From NCBI GenBank assembly GCA_900318835.1, contig ONLW01000019.1, positions 1 to 52,406 of the forward strand: a stretch of DNA of 52,406 bases. Direction: 5' to 3'. How positions within the stretch are numbered: the first letter of the stretch is position 1; each line of letters opens with the position of its first letter. Shown piece by piece: positions 24,598-32,557 of the stretch. Source of the DNA: an uncultured Bacteroidales bacterium (lineage in GTDB: Bacteria > Bacteroidota > Bacteroidia > Bacteroidales > P3). The notes beneath the pieces were generated by a model. It saw only the letters and a list, made by a program, of their open reading frames with translations. It did no database searches and was not told the DNA's origin. Both the position numbers and the translations under genes were made by a program.

Positions 24598-25488
24598 ATG
24601 AAACCTACACTATTAGTTCTGGCTGCCGGCATGGGCAGCCGCTACGGCGGACTGAAACAGATGGACGGCGTAGGCCCCCACGGCGAAATCATCATGGACT
24701 ACAGCATCGAGGATGCCATCCGGGCCGGCTTCGGCAAGGTGGTTTTCGTCATCCGCCACTCGTTTGAAGAGGAATTCAAGAAGCACATCAACGCCGACCA
24801 CTTCGGCAACCGCATCGCGGTGGAGTATGTCTTCCAAGAGCTCGACAAGCTTCCCGCAGGCTTCAGTGTCCCCGAAGGGAGAGAGAAACCCTGGGGCACC
24901 AACCACGCCATCCTCATGGCAAAGGAGGCCATCCACGAACCTTTCGCCATCATCAACGCCGACGACTTCTACGGCCGCGATGCCTTTGAGGTAATGGCAA
25001 AACACCTGATGACCCTCGACGGTACCAAAGGCAAATACTGCATGGTGGGCTACCGTCTGGAGAACACCCTGAGCGAAAACGGCACCGTGAGCCGCGGCGT
25101 CTGCGAGACCTCGGCCAACGGCCTCCTCATCGGCATGACAGAGCGCACTTCAATAGGCCGTACTGCCAACGGTATCGAGTTCAAAGATACCGACGGCAGT
25201 ATGCATCCCCTGGCCGCCGATGCTACCGTGAGCATGAACCTCTTCGGCTTCACACCCGACTATTTCGAAAAGAGCGAGGAGCTCTTCGTGGACTTCTTGA
25301 AAGAGCATGGCAACGAACTGAAGAGCGAATACTACATTCCCTTCGCGGTGAACACCTTCATCCATAGCGGCTACGCCACAATGACCGTCCTCAAGACCAC
25401 GGCCCAGTGGTTTGGCGTCACCTACAAGGAAGACCGACCGATGGTCGTCGCACGCCTGCAGAAACTGCATGACCAGGGAGTTTATTAA
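24598..25488 (+). CDS. NTP transferase family sugar-phosphate nucleotidyltransferase
   Basis: 296 residues. The N-terminal nucleotide-binding signature is LAAGMGSRYGGLKQMDGVG, followed by GEIIMDYSIEDAIRAG, and a catalytic metal-binding segment FAIINADDFYGRDAFEVM. The family makes NDP-sugars from sugar-1-phosphates; the sugar cannot be read here. Such proteins are common in Bacteroidota, often alongside an aminoglycoside-phosphotransferase-like kinase, which is absent here. The 3' end overlaps the methyltransferase gene by 20 nt. Confidence 0.85.
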   Translation: MKPTLLVLAAGMGSRYGGLKQMDGVGPHGEIIMDYSIEDAIRAGFGKVVFVIRHSFEEEFKKHINADHFGNRIAVEYVFQELDKLPAGFSVPEGREKPWGTNHAILMAKEAIHEPFAIINADDFYGRDAFEVMAKHLMTLDGTKGKYCMVGYRLENTLSENGTVSRGVCETSANGLLIGMTERTSIGRTANGIEFKDTDGSMHPLAADATVSMNLFGFTPDYFEKSEELFVDFLKEHGNELKSEYYIPFAVNTFIHSGYATMTVLKTTAQWFGVTYKEDRPMVVARLQKLHDQGVY

Positions 25489-26635
25489 TTTCGTAAACGC
25501 CCATAAGGACGAGGATACCGCGAGGCTGCTGCTGAGTGCCACGCGGTATCCTTCTATTGATATGTCCGCAGCGGTGCAGCAAATCGAGGGGCTTCGGACG
25601 GCTCGCGAGAAGTGGCCTTCTCTGTCGGAATGCGAAGAGTTTGTCTACCCGCCAAGACTCAACCGCGAGCAAGCATCGTCAGAGGAGACAGCCCACTACA
25701 AGGCCTCGCTTGTTTCACCTTTCTCCATTGCCGACCTGACAGGCGGCATGGGTATCGACACCCTGGCTTTCGCCGAAATCGAACACCGACATCCTGCCAG
25801 CCCCGTCCTGATAGACTATGTGGAACGCGACCCACAGCTCTGCGCCTTGATGGAACAAAATCTCAAGGTCCTCGGCATAACCAACGTCTGCGTCCACTGC
25901 GCCGACAGCATGGAGTGGCTGTCAACTGCAGGCCATTTCAACCTGATTTTCATCGACCCCGCACGCCGAAGCGCCGCGGGACGCAAGGTAGCCGCCTTCG
26001 AGGACTGCACGCCCAATATCCTCGAGCACAGAAAACTACTACAATCCCACTGTCAACAGCTCATGGTCAAGGCCAGCCCCATGATTGACATCGACCTTGC
26101 CGTACAACAACTCGGAAACGTGATCAGTGTGCATATCGTTGGGGTGAAAGGCGAGTGCAAAGAGGTGCTGTTCATCTGCGGCGAACCGGCAGGCGAGCCG
26201 CGAATCACTTGCGGAAACTTTTCTTTCTCGCGCAGCGAGGAGACTGCTGCCGAAGGACACTATGGTCAATCCGTAGGTCGTTATCTCTATGAACCCGATG
26301 CCACACTAATGAAAGCCGGCCCCTTCAAGCTCATCAGCCAACGTTACCACTTGGCGCAACTGGGGCGCAACACCCACCTCTACACCTCCAACGAGCGGGT
26401 CATCAACTTTCCAGGCCGAGTGTTTGAAGTATTGAAAGAGATGAAAATCAGTCGCAAAGAAGTATCATCTGCCATTCCCGGCGGCAAAGCGCATGTGGTA
26501 ACCCGCAACTATCCCGTAGAGGCATCAGCGCTGCAACACCAGCTGGGCCTCAAAGAAGGAGGTGACCTCTTTATCATCGCCACCACGGTTGGCAACAGGA
26601 AAGCTAGTTATCTGTGCGCCAGGAACTTAGCATAA
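25469..26635 (+). CDS. THUMP-like class I SAM-dependent methyltransferase
   Basis: 388 residues from the ATG at 25469 (MTREFINFVNAHKDEDT), chosen because it begins the conserved helical N-terminus; a longer ORF runs back into the previous gene. Methyltransferase motif I is IADLTGGMGIDTLAF, the acidic residue after strand 2 lies in IDYVERDP, and NLIFIDPARRSAAG holds motif IV. The C-terminal part (EMKISRKEVSSAIPGGKAH) is a THUMP-like RNA-binding extension. It probably methylates an RNA base; the target is not known. Confidence 0.82.
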   Translation: MTREFINFVNAHKDEDTARLLLSATRYPSIDMSAAVQQIEGLRTAREKWPSLSECEEFVYPPRLNREQASSEETAHYKASLVSPFSIADLTGGMGIDTLAFAEIEHRHPASPVLIDYVERDPQLCALMEQNLKVLGITNVCVHCADSMEWLSTAGHFNLIFIDPARRSAAGRKVAAFEDCTPNILEHRKLLQSHCQQLMVKASPMIDIDLAVQQLGNVISVHIVGVKGECKEVLFICGEPAGEPRITCGNFSFSRSEETAAEGHYGQSVGRYLYEPDATLMKAGPFKLISQRYHLAQLGRNTHLYTSNERVINFPGRVFEVLKEMKISRKEVSSAIPGGKAHVVTRNYPVEASALQHQLGLKEGGDLFIIATTVGNRKASYLCARNLA

Positions 26636-26708
26636 GAAATCAATCCCTTCTGCAAGAAACGCAAAAAATCTTTCGGAACCCCGAATAGATCACCAGCCTA
26701 TTTACCTG

Positions 26709-26820
26709 ACATTCAACACCATCCACCCATCAAGTCTTACCCAACTCTTTACCAACTCCTACCCACCCCCTACCCATCCCTTACTTTGGTAGGAGATGAC
26801 AGGGTGCAGGAAGGTCGCTG
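26709..26820 (-). repeat. Eleven-nt-unit palindromic element, copy C
   Basis: Here the long arm is on the left: seven 11-nt units ending CAAGTCTTACC, CAACTCTTTAC, CAACTCCTACC, CACCCCCTACC, CATCCCTTACT, then centre TT (26786-26787), then right units GGTAGGAGATG, ACAGGGTGCAG, GAAGGTCGCTG. Read on the minus strand, the long arm has the same unit order as the right arms of copies A and E, so this copy is inverted relative to them. Confidence 0.85.
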
Positions 26821-26828
26821 ACGCAGTC

Positions 26829-26859
26829 CATGAAGGTGCAACATACCTAGCCTTCATGG
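26829..26859 (+). repeat. Hairpin upstream of the rplM promoter
   Basis: CCATGAAGG (26829-26837) pairs perfectly with CCTTCATGG (26851-26859) across a 13-nt loop. No T-tract follows, so it is either a processed 3' end of the upstream gene or an operator. Confidence 0.6.
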
Positions 26860-26897
26860 AACAAATTGTCGTCAAAAGTAAAAAAATCAAAAAATAT

Positions 26898-26929
26898 TTT
26901 GCCGGTTGAAAAAATGTTCGTAACTTTGC
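26898..26929 (+). promoter_or_regulatory. Promoter of the rplM-rpsI cluster
   Basis: TTTG at 26898-26901, 19-nt spacer, TAACTTTGC at 26921-26929: a full match to the Bacteroidetes consensus. Confidence 0.85.
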
Positions 26930-26935
26930 ACTCTC

Positions 26936-27096
26936 CAAAAATGGGGAAGTTGCACCTTGTCTACCCGTTCAAGTTGCACTTTTTCAGATTGCTACGTATG
27001 TAGACCAATTATCCGTCAGCGGTCAAAATACGTAATAATTGGCGGAGAAATTAACAGCGAAAACTAAAAAAACATCATCGTTAGTAAAATAAAAAA
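26936..27096 (+). promoter_or_regulatory. Candidate ribosomal-protein leader of rplM (L13)
   Basis: About 160 nt of transcribed leader. Two direct repeats of AAGTTGCAC (26947-26955, 26971-26979) are followed by a stem CCAATTAT (27005-27012) / ATAATTGG (27035-27042) enclosing a small hairpin CCG-TCAG-CGG. Autoregulatory L13 leaders have been proposed for Bacteroidia; whether this is a member needs a covariance-model search. Confidence 0.5.
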
Positions 27097-27552
27097 ATGA
27101 GTACGTTAAGTTACAAAACCGTATCAGCCAACAAGCAGACCGTCCAGAAGGAATGGGTGCTGGTTGATGCCGAAGGACAGACCGTAGGTCGCCTGGCCAC
27201 CCGCGTTGCCAACATTCTGCGTGGCAAGACCAAGCCCTGCTTCACCCCGCACGTCGACTGCGGCGACAATGTCATCATCATCAATGCCGAGAAGGTTGTC
27301 TTCAGCGGCAAGAAGGAGACTGACAAAATCTATCAGCGCTACACCGGTTATCCCGGCGGCCAGCGTGAGACCACCCCTGCCAAGGTGCGCGCCATCCACC
27401 CTGAGCGTATCCTCGAGCACGCCATCAAGGGCATGCTTCCGAAGAACCGTCTCGGTGCTGCTCTCTACCGCAACCTCTACATCTATGCCGGCAGCGAGCA
27501 TCCCCATCAGGGTCAGAACCCCAAAGCCATCAATATTAACGAAGTAAGATAA
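27097..27552 (+). CDS. rplM: 50S ribosomal protein L13
   Basis: 151 residues, standard. Recognised by EWVLVDAEGQTVGRLATRVA, KPCFTPHVDCGDNVIIINA, and the C-terminal HPERILEHAIKGMLPKN with LGAALYRNLYIYAG. L13 is an early assembly protein of the large subunit. It is first in the cluster rplM-rpsI-rpsB-tsf with a strong promoter and a long structured leader; rpsI follows after 9 nt. Confidence 0.98.
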   Translation: MSTLSYKTVSANKQTVQKEWVLVDAEGQTVGRLATRVANILRGKTKPCFTPHVDCGDNVIIINAEKVVFSGKKETDKIYQRYTGYPGGQRETTPAKVRAIHPERILEHAIKGMLPKNRLGAALYRNLYIYAGSEHPHQGQNPKAININEVR

Positions 27553-27561
27553 GAATAAGAT

Positions 27562-27951
27562 ATGGCAGAAGTTATCAACACCATTGGTAGAAGAAAGACC
27601 GCCGTGGCCCGCGTCTATATGACCCTCGGCAATGGCGAAATCAAGGTCAACGGCCGCGACTACAAGGAATATTTCCCCACCGGTCCGCTACAGTACATTG
27701 TGAACCAGGCTTTCGCCGTGGCTAACGCCGAAGGCAAATGGGATGTCAAAGCCAACCTCGACGGTGGCGGCATCACCGGTCAGGCTCAGGCACTGCGTAT
27801 GGCTATCGCCCGCGCCCTCTGCGAGAACAACATCGAGGATCGTCCCGCCCTGAAGAAGGAAGGCTTCCTGATGCGTGACCCGCGTATGGTCGAGCGTAAG
27901 AAAGCTGGTCAACCCAAGGCCCGTAAGCGCTTCCAGTTCAGCAAGCGTTAA
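27562..27951 (+). CDS. rpsI: 30S ribosomal protein S9
   Basis: 129 residues, standard. The N-terminus GRRKTAVARVYMTLG, the GGGITGQAQALRMAIARAL segment, and the basic tail RKKAGQPKARKRFQFSKR, whose C-terminus contacts the P-site tRNA, are all present. It is 9 nt after rplM in the usual L13-S9 pair. Confidence 0.98.
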   Translation: MAEVINTIGRRKTAVARVYMTLGNGEIKVNGRDYKEYFPTGPLQYIVNQAFAVANAEGKWDVKANLDGGGITGQAQALRMAIARALCENNIEDRPALKKEGFLMRDPRMVERKKAGQPKARKRFQFSKR

Positions 27952-27960
27952 GATTGTCCA

Positions 27961-28126
27961 GTATGTAGCCGTGCCACGGCAACATACAGAAAGTTTAGTA
28001 TCCAAACTGCCCGAATGCTCCGCTGCATTGACACAGCGAGCCGCATAGAAAGGCCACTAAATGCAGCCTGAAGGACTCACGGACAGTTGGCAAAAGTTTA
28101 ACAACAAAAAAGGAAAGTAAACAAAC
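27961..28126 (+). promoter_or_regulatory. Structured leader between rpsI and rpsB
   Basis: Right after rpsI a two-part hairpin is visible: GTATGT (27961-27966) with ACATAC (27982-27987) and inside it GCCGT/ACGGC (27968-27972, 27976-27980). A second interrupted stem pairs bases around GCTCCGCTG with CAGCGAGC further on. There is no T-tract and no clear promoter, so this looks like an RNA control element for S2, or a processing site, rather than a terminator. Confidence 0.5.
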
Positions 28127-28957
28127 ATGAACGAACTCAAATTCGAAGAACTGCTCGAGGCTGGTTGCCACTTTGGCCACCTCAAGCGTAAATGGAATCC
28201 CAAAATGGCTCCTTATATCTTCAAGGAGCACAACGGCATTCACGTCATCGACCTCCAGAAGACCATCGCCAAAGCCGACGAGGCCGCCGCTGCACTGAAG
28301 CAGATGGCCAAGAGCGGCAAGAAGGTCCTCTTCGTGGCCACCAAAAAGCAGGCCAAGGAAGTGGTCGCCGAGATGGCCAAGAGCGTGGATATGCCCTTCG
28401 TCACCGAGCGTTGGCCGGGCGGTATGCTCACCAACTTCCAAACCATCCGCAAGGCTGTCAAGAAGATGAACAGCCTCGATGCTCTGATGCACGACAAGGA
28501 TTTCAACAATATCAGCAAGCGTGAGCGCCTCCAGGTGCAGCGCGAGCGTGCCAAACTCGACAAGAACCTCGGTTCCATCGCCGACCTCACCCGTCTGCCC
28601 AGCGCCCTGTTTGTCATCGACATCAACAAGGAGCACATTGCCGTCGCCGAGGCACGTCGCCTGAACATCCCCACCTTCGCCCTCGTGGACACCAACACCA
28701 ACCCCGAACTTATCGACTTCCCGATTCCCGCTAACGATGATGCGTCGAAGTCGATTGCCGCTATCCTCAAGCACATGTGCGAGGCCATTCAGGAAGGTCT
28801 GAACGAGCGTATGCTCGACAAAGACGCTCAAGCCGAGGAAGAGGCTCCCGTCGAGGCTACTGAGGCTCCTGTGGAGAAGAAGACCCGCGCCCGCCGTCCT
28901 CGCAAGAACGAGGAGGCTCCCAAGGCCGAGGCCGAAGAAGCTCCCAAAGCTGAATAA
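28127..28957 (+). CDS. rpsB: 30S ribosomal protein S2
   Basis: 276 residues. Recognised by FEELLEAGCHFGHLKRKWNP, VTERWPGGMLTNFQTI, LPSALFVIDINKEHIAVAEA and FALVDTNTNPELIDFPIPAN. The last ~40 residues are a Glu/Ala/Pro/Lys-rich tail (EEEAPVEATEAPVEKK, ARRPRKNEEAPKAEAEE) beyond the conserved core, as in many Bacteroidota. rpsB-tsf is the canonical pair. Confidence 0.98.
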   Translation: MNELKFEELLEAGCHFGHLKRKWNPKMAPYIFKEHNGIHVIDLQKTIAKADEAAAALKQMAKSGKKVLFVATKKQAKEVVAEMAKSVDMPFVTERWPGGMLTNFQTIRKAVKKMNSLDALMHDKDFNNISKRERLQVQRERAKLDKNLGSIADLTRLPSALFVIDINKEHIAVAEARRLNIPTFALVDTNTNPELIDFPIPANDDASKSIAAILKHMCEAIQEGLNERMLDKDAQAEEEAPVEATEAPVEKKTRARRPRKNEEAPKAEAEEAPKAE

Positions 28958-28969
28958 GAAATAAAACAT

Positions 28970-29020
28970 AGGAAGCTCTAGGACAACCCTAGGACCTCCT
29001 AGGCAATCCTAGGGCTTCCT
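28970..29020. repeat. CCTAGG-array palindrome between rpsB and tsf
   Basis: Outer arms AGGAAGC (28970-28976) and GCTTCCT (29014-29020) enclose TCTAGG at 28977 and CCTAGG at 28988, 28998 and 29008. CCTAGG is itself a palindrome, and the copies lie 11, 10 and 10 nt apart. The element can fold in several registers. It may adjust the S2/EF-Ts ratio. Confidence 0.7.
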
Positions 29021-29059
29021 GCAATAATTAATCATTAAAAGAAAAGAAAGGAACACAAT

Positions 29060-30046
29060 ATGGCAATTACCGCTTCACAGGTTAACGAACTCCGCCAACT
29101 CACCGGCGTCGGCATGATGGACTGCAAGAAAGCCCTTGTCGAGACCGACGGCGACATGCAGAAAGCTATCGAGCTGCTCCGTCAGAAAGGCCAGAAGATG
29201 GCCGCCAAGCGCGCCGACCGCGACGCTAACGAAGGCTGCGTCCTCGCCAAGACCACCGGCAACTTCGGCGCCATCATCATGGTGAGCTGCGAGACCGACT
29301 TCGTGGCCACCAACGCTGGCTTCGTCGAGTTCACCACCTCCATCCTCGATGCCGCTATGGCCAAGCACCTCACCACCAAAGAGCAGGTCATGGACATGGA
29401 TCTCAACGGCAGCAAGGTTGCTGACGCCATCACCGACCAGATTGCCAAGATTGGCGAGAAGATCGAGCTTGCTCACTTCGAGACCATCGAGGCCGAGAAG
29501 GTCTACTCCTACATCCATCCGGGCAACCGTATGGCTTCCATCGTCGGACTGAACAAGGCCGGTTACGACCAGGTCGGTCACGACATCGCCATGCAGGTCG
29601 TCGCCATGCGTCCCGTGGCCCTCGACGCCGAGAGCGTGCCCCAGGAGATTAAGGACCAGGAGTTCCGCGTGGCCGTCGAGAAGACCAAAGAGGAGCTCAT
29701 CGGTAAGGCCGTCGACGCCGCCCTCAAGAAGGCCGGTATCAACCCCGCCCACGTCGACAGCGAGGAGCACATGGCCTCCAACATGGGCAAAGGCTGGATC
29801 ACCGAGGAACAGGTCAACCAGGCCCGCCAGATCAAAGAGCAGGTCGCTGCCGAGAAGGCCGCCCAGCTCAGCGAGCAGCAGATCAACCAGATTGCCAACG
29901 GCCGTCTGAACAAGTACTTCCAGGAGAACACCCTCATGGAGCAGGAGTACATCATGGAAGCCAAGGTGAAAGTCAAAGACTTCATCGCCAAGGCCGACAA
30001 GGATCTGAAGTGCACCGGCTTCAAGCGCCTCGAACTTGGTGCCTAA
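29060..30046 (+). CDS. tsf: Elongation factor Ts
   Basis: 328 residues. The N-terminal signature ITASQVNELRQLTGVGMMDCKKAL contacts EF-Tu; the TDFVATN motif lies in MVSCETDFVATNAGF. It catalyses GDP release from EF-Tu. The C-terminal end (MEQEYIMEAKVKVKDFI) is complete. It closes the ribosomal cluster, with a strong terminator 25 nt after the stop. Codon use is even more biased toward C-ending codons than in neighbouring genes, as expected for a highly expressed gene. Confidence 0.98.
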   Translation: MAITASQVNELRQLTGVGMMDCKKALVETDGDMQKAIELLRQKGQKMAAKRADRDANEGCVLAKTTGNFGAIIMVSCETDFVATNAGFVEFTTSILDAAMAKHLTTKEQVMDMDLNGSKVADAITDQIAKIGEKIELAHFETIEAEKVYSYIHPGNRMASIVGLNKAGYDQVGHDIAMQVVAMRPVALDAESVPQEIKDQEFRVAVEKTKEELIGKAVDAALKKAGINPAHVDSEEHMASNMGKGWITEEQVNQARQIKEQVAAEKAAQLSEQQINQIANGRLNKYFQENTLMEQEYIMEAKVKVKDFIAKADKDLKCTGFKRLELGA

Positions 30047-30070
30047 GCCGACAGGTACATACACAAATAG

Positions 30071-30102
30071 AGGGCAATCCACAAGGATTGCCCTTTCTTT
30101 TT
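30071..30102 (+). terminator. Intrinsic terminator after tsf
   Basis: Perfect 10-bp stem AGGGCAATCC (30071-30080) / GGATTGCCCT (30085-30094) with a 4-nt loop and a T-rich tail. Confidence 0.92.
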
Positions 30103-30117
30103 AGTCCCCAGAGGACG

Positions 30118-31035
30118 CTAACGTACGATGACTTTCACGCCCTCGACCTCCATTTCTTGTGTAGAACCGTTCGGACCAATCAAATCCGGACCTTCCACGT
30201 TCTGGATGGGCATTCCCTGCACTGGGGCCTGCCCTTCGATAAGTGGGATGCAATATTTCTTGTCAAAAACAACAGGCAAGTTGTACTGCACTCGTACTGG
30301 CTTGCCCTTCAGTTTTCCGGGCTTCCATTTGGGCATCAGATTCACGACACGTATTGCCTCGGCACCACAGCCACAGCCGATGTCACGGAGGAGGCGAGGT
30401 TTCAGTACTGTACCATCGGTGTCTATGCCGAAGGTGACATACACCTTGCCACTGATACCGTTCTCTGCCGCCAGCCGCGGGTACTGCATGTTGTCCTCAA
30501 TAAACTTATACATGGCTTTCTCCCCACCAGGGAACTCGGGGTCTTCATCAACTTGTACGAAAAGAAAGTCATTATCTATTTCACCCTCTACCAGCTCGCC
30601 ATCATTCGGAATTACAGCCTCGATAGGCAACGTATCATTGACATCATGCACTGTAAAACCACCAAGGTAGATGTCGTCAGGGAGCTCCGGTTCGCGCCAC
30701 ACGGGCTGGGCGCTGTCGGCCGTATGGGTGGTGTCAACGTTGGCAGGAGTGGTGTCGATGGTGAGCTGTGTCTTGCTGCCTTGGGGCGACGAAGGTCCGT
30801 TGCCGCATGAGGCGAGACCCAGGGCGAGGCCAGCGACGGTGGCCACTTTGCCGATGCGCAGACGGTCGGCCAGCGCGTTCTCCAGATACCGCACCTCAGC
30901 TTCACACCGCGGACAAGTACCACGACACTCTCCCTTGTAGGTGCACTCTTTTATCTCCAAAGGAATATCATTTTCCTCGGCGATACGTTTCCGCACTTGT
31001 TTTAACTGCTTACAGATATTCTTCCCATGTGTCAT
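30118..31035 (-). CDS. Energy-transducer TonB-like protein with N-terminal zinc-knuckle module
   Basis: 305 residues. The N-terminal ~78 residues (MTHGKNICKQLKQVRKRI, Cys31/37/41/44 as C-x5-C-x3-C-x2-C, then IGKVATVAGLALGLASC) are a module also present at the start of the gene just upstream. The middle is Asp/Pro/Thr-rich. Then comes a TonB C-terminal domain (FIEDNMQYPRLAAENGISG, KVYVTFGIDTDGTVLKPRL, MPKWKPGKLKGKPVRVQY). The last residues EVEGVKVIVR nearly match the end of the neighbour (REGVKVIVR). The TonB domain suggests envelope signalling or energy coupling; the cysteine module could bind zinc. Orientation at the membrane is unknown. The spacer to the upstream gene is 17 nt. Confidence 0.8.
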   Translation of the reverse strand: MTHGKNICKQLKQVRKRIAEENDIPLEIKECTYKGECRGTCPRCEAEVRYLENALADRLRIGKVATVAGLALGLASCGNGPSSPQGSKTQLTIDTTPANVDTTHTADSAQPVWREPELPDDIYLGGFTVHDVNDTLPIEAVIPNDGELVEGEIDNDFLFVQVDEDPEFPGGEKAMYKFIEDNMQYPRLAAENGISGKVYVTFGIDTDGTVLKPRLLRDIGCGCGAEAIRVVNLMPKWKPGKLKGKPVRVQYNLPVVFDKKYCIPLIEGQAPVQGMPIQNVEGPDLIGPNGSTQEMEVEGVKVIVR

Positions 31036-31052
31036 AAGTACATTTGTATCTA

Positions 31053-32336
31053 TTACCTTACGATGACCTTCACTCCCTCACGCTCCAAGTATTGCGATGA
31101 GCCATAGGGGTCGATTTCAAGGACCGGATGAAGATTAGGGTCGAAAACTGGTATCTCGCCCAGCAACATCGCTGTGCCCACAAGTTTAATCGGCGGCAGC
31201 GTACAGTTCTTTTGGTATTTATCCTCCAGCATCACGTATTTTGCGTAGCCCAGAGCAGAGAACGTGATGGTGTAACTACCCTTGACCACCTTCACGGCAA
31301 AGTTTCCGTCGAAGTCGGTCGCAGTGCCGGTTACCGTGCCGTTGCTGTCGGTGATGATGACATTGACAAACGGAAGCGGATCGTCCGTCTTGGAATCCAC
31401 CACCGTACCCTTTATCGTGACGCTATCGGCCACATGCACAGCCTCCTTGACGATGGGCGGTACCTCGGACAGCACGGCAGGATACGTCTCAGCGGCCTGT
31501 GCTGTGCTGGCTGCCAGCCCCAATGCAAGAGCGGCGATGGAGAGCACTTTCACCCGCGCTCCCTGTTGCTCTTTATCCTCGTAGAAAATCGGCTGCTTCT
31601 TGGGAGTGGGCTGGTTGGCCGGCGTACCGGGGAGCTTCACCTGTATCTCGCCCGGGACATCTCTGGGCACATTCACCTTTCCTCCTGGCGCCATTTGCTC
31701 GATTATCTCCTCCACAGAAGAGGGCATCCCTATATCAATCACAGGCCTTTTCCCACCATCGATGATGACGGCGCTGTCCAAATCCATGCCGACATCCATC
31801 ACGGTGAAGCCCGTCTTGTTGACGGTAATCCCTTGCTCGAACGGTTGTTTCCTCTCGGGCGTTTTGATACACAACGTGTAGTCGCCGAAGGGTATCGGCT
31901 TGAGGGTATATCGTCCGTCGAAGTCGGTCGTTCCTACAAGTATCTGCTTTCCGTCTTGTATCAGGACAACATTGCAGAACGGCAACGGCTCGTTGGTCTT
32001 GATGTCGAACACCATACCTTTCAGGGTACCGAGACATTCAGCCTTGTGGACTTTGGTGGTGTCCTGCAACGGCACCACGTCGGTCTGCGGAGCCTGAGCC
32101 TGTGCGGTGGTGGCCAGACCTAGCGCGATGCCTGCGACGGTGGCCACCTTGCCGATGCGCAGCCTCTCGGCCAATGCGTTCTCCAGATACCGAACCTCTG
32201 CCTCGCACCGTGGGCAGGTGCCCCGGCACTCACCCTTGAAGGTACATTCCTCTATTTTTAAAGGGATATCATTCTCCTCGGCGATGCGTTTCCGCACCTC
32301 CTTCAACTGCTTGCAGATGTTCCTTCCGTGTGTCAT
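31053..32336 (-). CDS. Two carboxypeptidase-regulatory-like domains behind the same N-terminal zinc-knuckle module
   Basis: 427 residues. The first ~78 residues (MTHGRNICKQLKEVRKRI, ECTFKGECRGTCPRCEAEV, IGKVATVAGIALGLATTAQA) are nearly the same as in the downstream gene. Two carboxypeptidase-regulatory-like beta domains follow: LKGMVFDIKTNEPLPFCNVV with GTTDFDGRYTLKPIPFGDY, and IKGTVVDSKTDDPLPFVNV with GTATDFDGNFAVKVVKGSY. Between them is a second hydrophobic stretch (VLSIAALALGLAASTAQA). It ends in REGVKVIVR. Such domains usually sit at the N-termini of SusC/TonB-dependent proteins; here they form most of the protein. Likely an envelope protein paired with the TonB-like neighbour. Confidence 0.75.
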   Translation of the reverse strand: MTHGRNICKQLKEVRKRIAEENDIPLKIEECTFKGECRGTCPRCEAEVRYLENALAERLRIGKVATVAGIALGLATTAQAQAPQTDVVPLQDTTKVHKAECLGTLKGMVFDIKTNEPLPFCNVVLIQDGKQILVGTTDFDGRYTLKPIPFGDYTLCIKTPERKQPFEQGITVNKTGFTVMDVGMDLDSAVIIDGGKRPVIDIGMPSSVEEIIEQMAPGGKVNVPRDVPGEIQVKLPGTPANQPTPKKQPIFYEDKEQQGARVKVLSIAALALGLAASTAQAAETYPAVLSEVPPIVKEAVHVADSVTIKGTVVDSKTDDPLPFVNVIITDSNGTVTGTATDFDGNFAVKVVKGSYTITFSALGYAKYVMLEDKYQKNCTLPPIKLVGTAMLLGEIPVFDPNLHPVLEIDPYGSSQYLEREGVKVIVR

Positions 32337-32351
32337 GATAATATAACGCTA

Positions 32352-32466
32352 TTTATCGTTGTTTATTGTCCGGTAGATGAATCGGTCGATGCGGGTAATG
32401 CCCATGTCGGCGAGGCGCTTGCGCACCTCCTTCTGCTACTCGCAGATGTTCTTTTCGTGTATCAAA
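32352..32466 (-). pseudogene. Remnant of a third copy of the zinc-knuckle N-terminal module
   Basis: Upstream of the gene at 31053-32336 the minus strand, read in frame, gives a TTG in place of ATG, then IHEKNICE, a TAG stop, then QKEVRKRLADMGI. This aligns with THGRNICKQLKEVRKRIAEENDI of the intact copies (NIC, KEVRKR and A conserved). The frame ends at a TAG just past 32352. The cysteine cluster is gone. I read this as a decayed paralogue, so the pair was once at least three genes. Confidence 0.7.
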
Positions 32467-32557
32467 TTCCAGCATTTATGGCAATAACGATACCGGAACA
32501 CATTTATTCTCCTTTTTAACTTTTTCCATAGACACCAAACTAATACTTTGACCTTAT

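Larger units (their letters stand above)
26636..27096. other. 461-nt gap upstream of rplM
   Basis: It holds about 70 nt of plain sequence, copy C of the 11-nt-unit palindrome (26709-26820), a 9-bp hairpin (26829-26859), the rplM promoter (26898-26929), and a leader of about 160 nt with hairpins. No protein gene was seen. Confidence 0.7.
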
